Position numbers and translations under genes: made by a program
Assembly: GCA_023053685.1 (NCBI GenBank)
Contig: JALIGW010000003.1
Coordinates: 49,743,996 to 49,807,995, forward strand
Reading direction: 5' to 3'
Length of the DNA: 64,000 bases
Origin: Diadophis punctatus similis
Lineage: Eukaryota; Chordata; Lepidosauria; Squamata; Dipsadidae
Notes under the pieces: generated by a model
Seen by the model: only the letters and a program-made list of their open reading frames with translations
Databases searched by the model: none
What the model was told of the DNA's origin: nothing
Shown here: positions 48,753 through 59,560 of the stretch, in pieces
Numbering within the stretch: position 1 is the first letter of the stretch
Layout: each line of letters opens with the position of its first letter

Positions 48753-49103
48753 CAGTGGTTCCCAACCTTTTTGTGATCGAGTACCACTTGGAGGTCCCGT
48801 ACAGTCGCCGCGTACCACCTGGTTCCAGAGAAACTAAATTCACTTTATTTCCATAATTGTACCGTTCCTTTTTTGGCCCCGCGCATCCAGCAACTGGATT
48901 CTCGGGCCGCTGGGACCAGGTGGGTGGCGTGTGGCAACAGTTGCAAATCATTGCCAGATTATCTTGTGTTAGGCAGTAAACATTTTTGTGAAGCAAAAAA
49001 TAACTAACTAAAAATCGTTCATGACCCCGAAAGTGTTCGCGTACCACCTGGAAGGCCCTCGCATACCACTAGTGGTACACGTACCACAGGTTGGGAACCA
49101 CTG
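48753..49103. mobile_element. hAT-type MITE (CAGTGGTTCCCAACC family)
   Basis: Termini CAGTGGTTCCCAACC and GGTTGGGAACCACTG are perfect over 15 bp. The 8-mer CTTTAGTT flanks it identically at 48745-48752 and 49104-49111. Internal repeated GTACCACCTGG and GTACCACTAGTGGTAC motifs allow folding. 351 bp, no transposase. Confidence 0.93.
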
Positions 49104-49111
49104 CTTTAGTT

Positions 49112-50024
49112 TATATCCACCCCACCTCTCATGGGGCATGGACTCTAAGCATGGACCTCCCTCAATGATTTCAAAAGATAGACAGAAACTATCTGGAGAA
49201 TAGTTCTTATCATTGCTTCAAACATCTCTTCAGTTACTTTATTTCAGCTCTTCAGTAAGCATCACTTTTCAACTCAGCAACTAGGAAGAGGCCAGCACCC
49301 AAATAATCTTTCTATTCCAGAAATCAATCAGGTATAAGATGAAGCCATCTAAAAGATCCCTCAGAAAACCTTCTGATCTATCATGGCAAATACTCATTCT
49401 TGTGAAGTCCAAGTTGCCAGCCATTCACAGCATGAACAAACATGATTCAGTGATAGTAATCAACTGATGGCCATTCTCAAGTGTGCTTCTAGATCTAACA
49501 TGTGATACACCTTGAGAGTTGAAATCGTTTGGGACACAAACACTGCACTAATTATAATTTGACAGCATTATTTCTTCTCCATCATAAAGTATGAGACAAG
49601 ATATGCCACGGTATGATACTAAAGATATACGGTTTTGTGCTGCTTAAAAGCTAAGCTGCCGCACCACTGTTCTTATTTTAAGTCATATAAATATAGAAGG
49701 GACAATAAATCATCAGGTCCCCCCACAGGTCAGATACTCCAGAAAGTGGAAAGTGATTTTTACAAAGTTGGTATAATCTTCCATATCTACTTAACCACAA
49801 CTTGGTTAAGTTAATAGCTAAGATTTCTGTATGGAAGTTGTTCAGTGAACGAGTACCAAGCAAGAATTTGCTATAAGCATTATGTCAAGTTGAGTCCGTG
49901 AAAACTGCAGTTATGCTTCTGAAGCATATAGAATTATTCTATTTCAAATTTTTCAGTACTCCCCCACAATTTTGTTGAAATAGAGTTTCTATTATACCTA
50001 GCTATCATTGTCATGCTGACTAGG
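49112..50024. other. Unique sequence, no gene recognised
   Basis: No recognised repeat or protein-like frame. Confidence 0.4.
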
Positions 50025-50032
50025 GTCTATGG

Positions 50033-51347
50033 CAGTGATGGCGAACCTTTTTCCCACACCCATTCCCTCCCCCCCACGCATGTGCACAACACACACACAC
50101 ATGCTGCCCCATGCGCATGTGTGCACACACACCCGCGCAAAGGCCTTACCGGAGCCTGGGACGGTAAAAAACGACGAAACGGGCAAACCGGAAGTTCGGA
50201 AAAGCGCACTTCCGGTTTGTCCATTTTGTCATTTTTTGCATTCCGGGACTTCAGGAAGCTTCCCTGAACCCTCCGGAGTGCAAAAAACAGCTCACCGGCA
50301 AACCGGAAGTGCGTTTTTCCGCACTTCCGGTTTGTCCGTTTCGTCGTTTTTTGCATTCCGGGGCTTCAGGAAGCTTCCCTGAACTTGGGGGTCCTCCTAG
50401 ATCCACAGCTAAAATTGGAGCATCATCTTACTGCTGTGGCTAGGGGGGCCTTTGCACAGGTTCGCCTTGTGCACCAGTGGCGGCCATACTTGGAGAAGGA
50501 GGCTCTACTCACGGTCACTCACGCCCTTGTCACCTCCCGTTTGGACTACTGCAATGCGCTCTACATGGGGCTACCCTTGAAGAGTATCCGGAGACTCCAA
50601 CTGGTACAAAATGCGGCTGCGCGTGCTGTGGTGGGTGTACCAAGGTACACCCACGTGACACCTTTACTCCGCCAGCTGCATTGGTTACCCATTTGTCTCC
50701 GGGTCCAATTCAAGGTGTTGATCACCATCTTTAAAGCCCTTCATGGCTTAGGGCCAGGTTATCTCCGGGACCGCATTCTGCCTCATACTTCCCTTCGACC
50801 GGTTAGGGCCCACAGAGTTGGCCTCCTCCAGCTCCTGTCAACCAAGCAATGCTGGCTGGCGGGTCCTAGGGGGAGGGCCTTCTCTGTGGCAGGCCCCGCG
50901 CTCTGGAACCAACTTCCTCCAGAGACCCGAACCATCCCCACCCTGCTGGCCTTCCGAAAAGCCGTTAAGACGTGGCTTTTCCTGCAGGCAGGGGGCAGAG
51001 CTTAACTCCAGCTGAACTCTCCCCGGGTATGCTTGGTTGTTGCATGGTTGTTGTTATATTGCATTTTTAATTTTTATATTATGTTTTTAAATTTTGTTTA
51101 TTGGTTTCTTGTATTTTCCTATGCTGTACGCCGCCCTGAGTCCTTCGGGAGTTGGGCGGCATATAAGAAAGCCGAATAAATAAATAAATAAATAAATAAA
51201 CCCTCCGGAGTGCAAAAAACAGCTCACTGGCAAATCGGAAGTGCGTTTTTCCGCACTTCCGGTTTGCCGGTGGGCAACTCTCGCGTGCCCTCCGCTATGG
51301 CTCCGTGTGCCACCTGTGGCACGCGTGCCATAGGTTCGCCATCACGG
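50033..51347. mobile_element. hAT-type MITE interrupted by a LINE
   Basis: Termini CAGTGATGGCGAACC and GGTTCGCCATCACGG, with identical 8-mers GTCTATGG at 50025-50032 and 51348-51355. The same family as 6426-6924. The host interior has inverted ACCGGAAGT/ACTTCCGGT modules. A LINE insertion at 50385-51198 splits one CTGAACCCTCCGG module; the uninterrupted version of that module is at 50263-50278. Confidence 0.93.
50385..51198 (+). mobile_element. 5'-truncated L3/CR1-like LINE, nested
   Basis: Encodes the last 206 residues of the LINE ORF uninterrupted (50385-51005): VLLDPQLKLEHHLTAVA, then SRLDYCNALYMGLP, LRQLHWLPICLR and a KTWLFLQAGG ending. Close to the C-terminus of the intact copy at 11886. 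The 3' untranslated region has GTACGCCGCCCTGAGTCC and a (AAAT)n tail at about 51175-51200. Target duplication is at most about 3 bp (AAC). Confidence 0.93.
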
Positions 51348-51719
51348 GTCTATGGATACTGCAATGCAACACCTGTGGAAGATACCAGGTGGATAACATT
51401 GTGTTAAACAAGTAGAAGAGAAAACCTTGGTGAAGACACCAGCAAATTTTGTGCCTCACTAACCTTTCAGAATTCTTTTGCTATCTTAAGAAATATATGG
51501 CTTGGATATGTCATCTAGCAGTCATCAGAAATTTGAAGCAGAAAGAAATTGGAAACAGAAAGCAGTTAAATTAGTCAAATGTGCAAATAACTCTGCAGTT
51601 ATTTAGGATGGTAAAATTTAAATATGACTGCAAATACCTCTACCAAGATGACGTTCAAAGGGGTAGGCAGCAAACAAAATAGCAAATAATATAGATAGTG
51701 CTCTAGTACCTTAAAAACT

Positions 51720-52306
51720 AACAGTATTTTACCGCAACCATGATAAACTAACAAGTGTGTATTGCAATATCTGCAAGAAATCCCATTTGCCTGCAAGTAA
51801 GAACTGGTGAGTCCCAAAATAGACAAAGCAATAGAAAATGAAAATTGCTCTGGGACTAGAAACTGAATTGAAGCAGACAAGCACTTGCCACATAACACCC
51901 CAGACTTAACAATTGTCTATAAGTAATACAAAAAAAATCTGGATAGTGGAGGTTGCAATATCTGGAGAACACAGAATAGAAGACAAAGAACTGGAGAAAA
52001 TCACAATAACTATGACAAAAAAAATAATATAATATCCATAGTGAAAGGCATCTCAGGCACAATCCCAAAAAATCTAGAGCACCACTTGAGCACCATTGGC
52101 ATTGACAAAATCACCATCAGTCAATTGCAAAAGGCAGATTTATTTGGAACAATGTATATCCTGTGACGATATCTTTACCACCACCAAACAACATCTGCCT
52201 AACCCAGGTCCCTGGGAAGGACTCTAGAGTATAGATGGATAAAAATGCCAAATCTAGTCTAAATATCTGGCTGACTGTGCAACTAACCATAATAATGAAA
52301 ACATAT
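51720..52306 (+). mobile_element. R4/Dong-like LINE remnant (C-terminal pol and 3' end)
   Basis: Plus-strand frames give HDKLTSVYCNICKKSHLPAS, then further on GEHRIEDKELEKI, then VKGISGTIPKNLEHHL and ISQLQKADLFGTMYIL. The order matches the C-terminal pattern of R4/Dong-type LINEs (HDxVxxxIHW..., KExEKI, VPxVIGALG, LQKxxLLGTA). Several stops and shifts. The 3' end near 52306 has ACCATAATAATGA, resembling a TAA-type tail. The family is inferred from recognition only; other site-specific LINEs share this motif set. Confidence 0.65.
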
Positions 52307-53149
52307 AATACTGTTGATTTAAAATGGCTCAACATGCATACAATATTTGGGGTTTTAGCTTAGAAAGAAGGTCTTAGTAACAACTTATTAGAATTACTAA
52401 TATTATGGGGGGAAATATGGAGATGTTTGTCTTCTGATATTAGAAATCAGGAAAAAGAAAGAATAAGGTATGGCATTTGGTGACACAGGATATAAGGGAG
52501 AGCACCCTTAGACAGCTGTTTTAAAATACACGTTTATCTAACCAAAGACAACATACCTAGGAAGATCAGATGCCAGAGGCACATGATGGGTTGTTCCAGA
52601 AGTTTGGGGCTCTCTTGCTAGCCACTGCTGGAATTTGCCTGACCTGGCAATTCTTTGCTCATGCATGATTTTCTCAACAGAGAAACTAAACGACTGAGAA
52701 TAAAAGTTGTTGATCTGCAAATCCTGGTGCCCAATTTATGAACCCAGCTATCCTTACCCCGAAACCAGATGTTTAAATGTTTCTACTTAAACAAGAATAA
52801 ATTCAGAATGGCTTGATCCATTTTAAAGAACACAACTTGAGGGCCATCAGCTCTGAGACATTGGAGTATACAAAAGGAACCCCCTTTTTTTCTCCAGCAC
52901 TTCATATTGCCACAACAGTAGCATAATGTGGGAAGAACACACCAATCTCCATTCTGAACACATACAAGACAAAATAGTTCATGGGAATATTTTTTTTTTA
53001 AAAAAAGCATCCTTTACCAAGGAAAACAAGGAGAGGATGTACCGAAGAAACAGAATTTACAATCCAATTGCTTGCATGGTGCCACAGCTAAGAGACTTGG
53101 ACAAATATCAACTGCAGTTCTACTGATTTGGAACCTTGCCTCGTGCAAA
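52307..53149. other. Unique sequence, no gene recognised
   Basis: Open frames are short and on both strands, without domains. No repeat recognised. Confidence 0.4.
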
Positions 53150-53420
53150 GCCAGTGTACTTAAGGCCCCTCCCCACCTATCAGCATACTGTTGAGATGTC
53201 CCCAGAGTTCCATCTGGGATTTGGGATAGTTAATTTATTGCCACATATGTAGCCATTTATGCTGCTTTGTTACTCCCGCCTTAGCAAAACACAGGGGCTC
53301 CACAGGTAATTAATAGACAACATTGCTAATCCTATTGGGAGATGATTAGCAATTAAAACTCCTAATTAAGTCTATGCATAATTCACTGAAATTACATCCT
53401 TGTGTACACAATAGAGAGGT
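53150..53420. promoter_or_regulatory. Candidate conserved noncoding element
   Basis: Repeat-free sequence with dense homeodomain-type cores: ATAGTTAATTTATTGCC near 53226, GTAATTAATAG near 53306, GATTAGCAATTAAAAC near 53345 and CCTAATTAAG near 53361. No coding frame. Inference from motif density. Confidence 0.38.
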
Positions 53421-54819
53421 TTCTCCTGCCTTTGACAAATACACACTGATATCTTTATTACTCATTTAAATCACTGTAGGCTAGAATCTGGTCTATTGCT
53501 CACAAGGGAGGCAGAACTTCTATTTTTCTTCCTCTTGTGTTGAGCTGCCCTGATTTTGCCACCTCCAGCCAAGAAAGAAACCAGCTGATGGGGAGGAACA
53601 ATTCTGGCACAATATCATCGGACACTACTTTTTTTTTGAAATAGACACAGTGTTGTCCTCTCCAGGACTTGAGCTTGTATTTCCAAGATGCCAAGAAGAG
53701 AACTACCGTATATGCAAGCAACTTACCTAAAAATGTTTAGGGAAGCCTCACTTGCAGGCGGGAAAGAAGATCAGGTCAAAACATAGTCCGTTCCCAGAAT
53801 TTTATAAGAAACAAGGTGCCTTTGATGGCGATGGTATCACAGTAGCTGATCATTATGTAAGGAGTGACGCCTGACACATTAAAGATGCAAGATTATTTCA
53901 GGCAATATGTTTTGCCTTAATAAATTCAACTGACAGATATATCACCTATAAGGTTATAATGTGTAAAGAACACGTTGGTATTCATTTGTGTTCATCCTAC
54001 ACATCATGTTGCTATGCTTTATTATTTTTCCCTAAAAGGAGACAATATCCCTAAAGAAGTTGTGCCACAAGTGCTTCACTCTCTTCACTCAGATCACAAG
54101 TCTATACCTGGGCTTTGCTAGACAAAGTATCTGACAAGAACTAAATGATATCATTTCCTCAAATTCTGCCCTCTTGTGGTGTGCAACCGATATATTACCC
54201 ATTTATTCATCTGATGACATGGTGTTCCTATGAATCCGAAATCTAGTCTGCATGCGGAAAACCATGCCCTAATGAAGCAGAATGGACTGTATGTGCATCC
54301 CCACTTACCTATTATTAGATCTGAGAAATAAGCTCATTAAATGCTCCTGAAATTTTAATGAACAAAATTAGACAAGACCCAGCATGATTTTAGAGATTAC
54401 CAGCATCTCTTTGGTTAGTTTATAGAGATTAAGTCCTGTTTCCTACAGCCCCTTAAATGGAAAGGCTGGGGATCGGGCTCAGCTCTGGGTTTCTCATATA
54501 TCTATAGCACATGAAATCCAAAAGAAAAAACAATGAGACACCCACAAAAAAAAAGGAAAGGAAGAAAAAACACCAGTTGGGAAAAGCACGCCGTCCTATA
54601 CGTTCCTTAAAATCATCATCACATATTTAAAAGAGTTATGGGATCACTTTCCAAAGTGCACAGAGGGATCCTTAAATCAGAACCAGCACCAGAAATGGGT
54701 TTTCCCTTTCCTTCCACTCTTCTTTGCTTATCAAGGTCATTGTAAATGACAGGCATACCTGACCAAACTTGTTAAAGAAGCAGCATGGAAGGTGGCCTGA
54801 GCACTGAAGGTCAAGTATA
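53421..54819. other. Unique sequence, no gene recognised
   Basis: Includes short T and A runs. No repeat ends or domain recognised. The 73- and 77-codon frames have no recognisable domain. Confidence 0.4.
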
Positions 54820-55260
54820 CCCTTATGCATATTCACAGCTGCCTGCAAGATCGATTGGGTTTTAATTGTTTTTCCTAGGGTTTTGGAAGGAAGTGCCAGG
54901 GGCATTGATCAGCCCTTGACGAAGCCACTTGCACTCAGGGCCTTGCACAGGCTGTCACTTTGGCGTAGGCAGACAGAAATCAAGGAGCTAAAAATGAGAG
55001 ACAGAAAGCAAAACATGCCACCTGAAAAGGGGGAAGCTGTCCCAGACTCCGGTAAGAAAAGCAGGGAGGGAAAGCAGGAATTGCGCTCGGAGATGTGTGA
55101 CCAGTGAATTGTATTTGAAAATAAAGTTTTTAATTAAAATGGGCAATTCTGAGCCGCCTGCTGGCAGCGGCCAAGCAATCAGGAGACAGGAGCATGGCTG
55201 TTTAATATTTAAACACAACGTTTAATCTTTAAAGAGGAAAGTTCTTCTTCTGACTGTTAA
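54820..55260. promoter_or_regulatory. Candidate conserved noncoding element
   Basis: GC-balanced, repeat-free block with TTATGCATATTCACAGC near 54825, ATCGATTGGGTTTTAATTG near 54850, TTTTTAATTAAAATGG near 55126 and a GC-rich piece GAGCCGCCTGCTGGCAGC near 55151. No recognised coding content. Inference. Confidence 0.33.
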
Positions 55261-55515
55261 AGCCTCTATTAAAGCAGGAGAGAAATGGCTTCACAGTAGT
55301 TGCCACTGGGGTTTCCCAGACCATCCAAAGAGTAAGATAGATGAAAGACAGAATGCTATCTATACATTCCCTAATAAATTTCAGACAACATGAATTTAAA
55401 AAAAAGGGGGGGGGTGTTGTAGTCTGTAATCAAAACAAGACACATGTAAGCAGACGTCTCGGTATCTTACCTTACATAATTTTATCTACTTCTACTAATA
55501 ACAGATGTTCAGACC

Positions 55516-55905
55516 TACAGGTAAGTTCCCAACCTACGCCCAAAATTTCTGTTGCTAAGCAAGATTGATGTTAAGTCAGTTTTGCCTTATTTTGTGACCT
55601 TTCTTGCCCCAGTCGTTAAGTGAATCACTGCGATAGTTAAATTAGTAACCCAGTTGTTAAGTGAATCTGGCTTCCCCATTGACTTTATCAGAAGGTCACA
55701 AAAGGTGATCAAATGACCTGGTACACTGCAACTGTCATAAATATGAATCGGTTACTAAGCGTCTGAATTTTGATCATGTGACTATGGAGATCCTGCAATG
55801 GTCCTAAGGTGAAAAACCATAGGTCATGACTCACTTTTTTCAGTGCTGTTGTAACTCTGAACAACCACTAAACGAATGGATGTAAGTCGAGGACTACCTG
55901 GATTG
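55516..55905 (+). mobile_element. MITE-like interspersed repeat, family A, best-preserved 3' end
   Basis: Starts TACAGGTAAGTTCCCAACCT, then CCAAAATTTCTGTTGCTAAG, and closes with GTAAGTCGAGGACTACCTGG. Aligns with 38811-39200 along its length. The terminal block is inverted relative to the AGTCCTCGACTTA start of the other copy, which supports TIRs. Confidence 0.75.
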
Positions 55906-56899
55906 CATTGCAAAAGATCCCACAATTTAATTGTGAACTTTCAAGACATATTAAATTTATCTGCTTATTCGTGAACTTTTGTGAAAGATATTCTTTGCAA
56001 TCTAGATACTGCTAGGGTAAGAACTAGTAATGCACTAATTTAACACCACTGCCAATACCAGGGAAAGGAAAACAGGTCTGTGAATCTGTGTCTGAGAGAG
56101 GTCTCCCACAGTTCTAGTTTTATAATGAAAATCTTTCTGACAGTATTAGATTTAAAGCTGTAAAGTCTATAGATGGGCACTTTTATTTTATGAACTCAAT
56201 GTATCTGGTACATAATCATACAATGCAACAAAGTCTGGGTGTTGAGCAGAAGTGTAGCCTACGGGAATATTTTGTTGGTTAAAACTTTCTTTCCAAATGC
56301 CAATAATGTCAAAAGTCAGAATAGAGGGCATAGCCAAAGTTACTATTATTTCACAGCCACATGCTGCAATTTCTCCATTTGTATCTTCAAAAGTTCAGAT
56401 TATGCTTCCTCTACAAAGATAAGAAAGTTAACTATAGTATTCATTCATTATATGATGTCAAGAAAGTTCTTCTGCATAAATATTAAGCACTGCCCAATAT
56501 TTTCTTAGCAGCTCTGGGAGGCAGCATAAGCCCACCAAATGCAAGCCAAGCTTTCTGTTACAGAAAAACCCCACCAGAGGGGCAGGCACAGGGGAAGAGA
56601 CAAGCACTTCAGAAGGATGTAACATTACAAAATGAGCACCCGGGTTTAACTCTCAAAATTCCACAGATAAAATTATTTTTTTATCAGGTGGTCATTTCAG
56701 TTATCTTAGCAATAAGCATCTAACTTATCAACAAAAAGTATTTGAAAACAATAATAAAAGAGAGCATTGGTATATATTGTCCTAATAGTCTTGTGCTGTA
56801 ATCCAATCTTTCTCTCATACTCTTTTCCAGTACCTTATTTAATTTATTCAAGACCCAAAATACTAGAACAGTGTTTGTCATCTGGTGGTATACACTGAT
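55906..56899. other. Unique A+T-rich sequence
   Basis: No recognised repeats or coding frames. An 89-codon frame at 56239-56508 has no recognisable domain. Confidence 0.4.
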
Positions 56900-57260
56900 G
56901 GTATCTAGGACTCTAAATGGCATGCAAGCTCCTGGATTATCTGCAAGGGTTGGGAACTGGGAGAGCTGGATGGTTGAATCTCTGTGTGTGGGAAAAAAGA
57001 AATTAAGACTTCAGACATTTCTCTATGGAGTCCCAGAGTTAAACCCTCTTCCCTATATTATTTAACTTGTATAGGAAGATGCAACATGAAAGCATCCAAT
57101 GTTCTGGAATATGATATCATCAGTATATGGATGATACCTGGCTGAACACCTCTATCCCAGACCACCCAGAAATCTTTTCCAGGATCTGAAGGCTGTAATA
57201 GTGTGGATTGGAAGATCTGTTTCCAGACTTAACTATAACAAGATAGAGTGCTGTGGGTTC
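56900..57260 (+). mobile_element. Degraded LINE reverse transcriptase fragment
   Basis: In broken frames on the plus strand: GVPELNPLPYII (equivalent to the GVPQGSVLSP region) near 57030, and YHQYMDDTWLNTSIP near 57115 (equivalent to QYADDTQLYISTP). An ADD-to-MDD change is present at the active-site motif. Stops and indels throughout. Belongs with the L3/L2-like group. Confidence 0.7.
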
Positions 57261-57584
57261 AAGAAAATATTATAAGGATGATTACTACAATTATCACAAG
57301 AAGCAACTTAAAATAAAGGCAGGCAAATTTTGGTCCTTCAGATGCTGCTGAATTACAATTTCCAACAATCCTGAAAAACGTTCCAGAACTTGTAATTCAC
57401 CAATATAGGGAGAATCATAACTTTCTTTTTTTATTCTTTCTTTTTTCCCTATGTTTTTTTCTATTTACGCATGCACATGTGTGCATGTATACACATACAT
57501 GTGCATGTGTGTACATGCACATACTTTTGAATCACCTTTTTATCTCTTGGCTACTGTCTGGATTAGTCCCTGCTATTTTCTTGG

Positions 57585-57722
57585 CAAGGTTGTTTTTTTT
57601 TTGAAGTGGCTTGCCATTGCCTCCTTCCTAAGATTGAGAGAGAGAATGACCCAGCTGGATTCATAACTATTGTGAGACTAGAACTCGCTGTCTCCTGGTT
57701 TCTAGCCTGATGCCTTAACATA
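57585..57722 (-). mobile_element. tRNA-derived SINE fragment (Sauria-like)
   Basis: Plus-strand GAAGTGGCTTGCCATTGCCT, then CTAGAACTCGCTGTCTCCTG and TTTCTAGCCTGATGCCTTAA. On the minus strand this is the tRNA-like head with a B-box-like CGAGTTCTAGTC. The tail side is missing. Confidence 0.7.
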
Positions 57723-59169
57723 TCTGATGATTACTAACCTGAAATGCATTTAGGTTATGGAGATAAGGGAATGGAAAAGGCTTTAAACTTTCACAGTTTT
57801 ATCCCATCTAGTGCAAGTTCCTGCTATACTGAACCACATCTTCCATCTCCCTAACTAACTACTAGATCCATGCTACCTAGTGACTTTAGCAGTTTTGCCT
57901 AACATTTCTAGAGGGCACCAGATTGTGAACAGTAATCTATACAACTCAGCCACAGTGCCCAAGGCAAAAGTAACAACCATTCAATTTGCATCACCAACAT
58001 AATAACTGATGTTTTCAATTTCTTACAAGAAGAATTAAGTATTTAGAACATAAAACAAGACATTATATTATTAGTCCAGATTTTCTTTTCCTGCTTCTTC
58101 CACACAGAGAACTGAGCCCAAACTGGGCTTCCTGGGGGTGGCTCTGGTAATATAAACAATCAAAACAAATTCAAAATTGATAATGAGGAACATACAGGTC
58201 TGATAAAATTCCAATAAATGTACAATTCCATGCCTAAGATATTCTTGGACTGCGTAGCAACAAAAGCAACTAGAGTAACAATATTAAACATACATTTCTG
58301 TGGCAAGTTCACTTTCTGGATGCCGAGCAAGATGTAAACAATATTTTTCACACAGTCTACCCATCTCAATGTACAGTCAAAAAGCAGATACAGCTATCTA
58401 TGTCCATAGATAACCATAGTGTGTACCCTTTTAAGCAATTTAGATAGAGGGGCTGCTACATTCATGGCTTTTCAAGTATTTTTAAATCACTAACAAAAGC
58501 AGGATTAAACTATCAGAAATTCCATTTAATAGGACAAATAAAGAAATAACAATATACTCTATCAGACACAAGTAGGCAGCCTTGATTTAAAAAGGGGGGG
58601 GAAGGAAGAGAGGGATAAAAAAGGATAATGTGTGTTTACTCAAGCAAAGAAAAAAATATTTAAGTGATGTAGGGAAGAAGATTGCAGTAACTAGTGAAGA
58701 ATAACATCGTCTGCTTTGCTGTCAAATCACACAAAAATTTCAGTAATAGATTCTCATTCTGACACTCAATTCAATTCGAAGGTGATCCTGCTTTATCCCA
58801 ACACATCAAATATTAAACACTCGTATTAGCCAGGGTGCTGTCGCCTTTCTCGGCTTAGAGACACGACACAGGAGGGGGAGGGAGAAAGAGGGGGAAAAAA
58901 CCCCTTTCCTTCACTCACTATAATATTCTCAATGTTATCTAAACATGCCTTCATATACTAGGCTTCTTATCAATTCTATTTGGGGAAGGGAGGGGTACTT
59001 AAAATGGTATTAGGTGTGGGGGGCTGTATTATTCTGATTTCCAAAAGCTTTTCAATTTTGTGTGGAAAAAGCTTAGGGGGAAGCGAGGAAAGGAGGGGAA
59101 AGGGAGGCGGGGAGCTGGAGCAAGAGAGCGAGAGAAACTCTAAGAAAGGGAAAAAGCAGCCAGCAGTTC
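57723..59169. other. Unique sequence, no gene recognised
   Basis: Several G-rich runs (58596-58605, 58866-58895, 58980-59030). No repeat or coding frame recognised. Confidence 0.4.
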
Positions 59170-59560
59170 TCATTTGACGGATGCCTTTCAACAAGGGCAG
59201 TCTAGCTTGTCAAAGCCCAGGCTGGAGATGAATTGGCATATCTATTCAGCCTGCCTGTGGATGTCATGCAATACAGTTTCATATTCCAAGATAAGGCATG
59301 ATAAGCAATTGCTGCCCTGACACCATCTCCATCCATCCCTTTCTGTCCGGAGCACATGAGTATGTGGCACATCCCTCTGCTCCATTGCTAATAAGTGGCA
59401 CTCTACACTTAGTAAAATGCACAGATAGGAAGTCTCGAGAACACCCCTGACTGAACTCCTGGACACATAAGCTTCTCCTTAGCAAAATACAATTTAAGCA
59501 CTTCAATTGTAATTTAATTTCCCTCCACATATGCACATCATGCTAAGCAGGCATGAGATG
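59170..59560. promoter_or_regulatory. Candidate conserved noncoding element
   Basis: GC-balanced, repeat-free. Contains CATGATAAGCAATTGCTGCC near 59299 and ATTGCTAATAAGTGGCAC near 59385 (NKX-like core). Open frames opposite it have no recognised domain. Inference. Confidence 0.3.
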
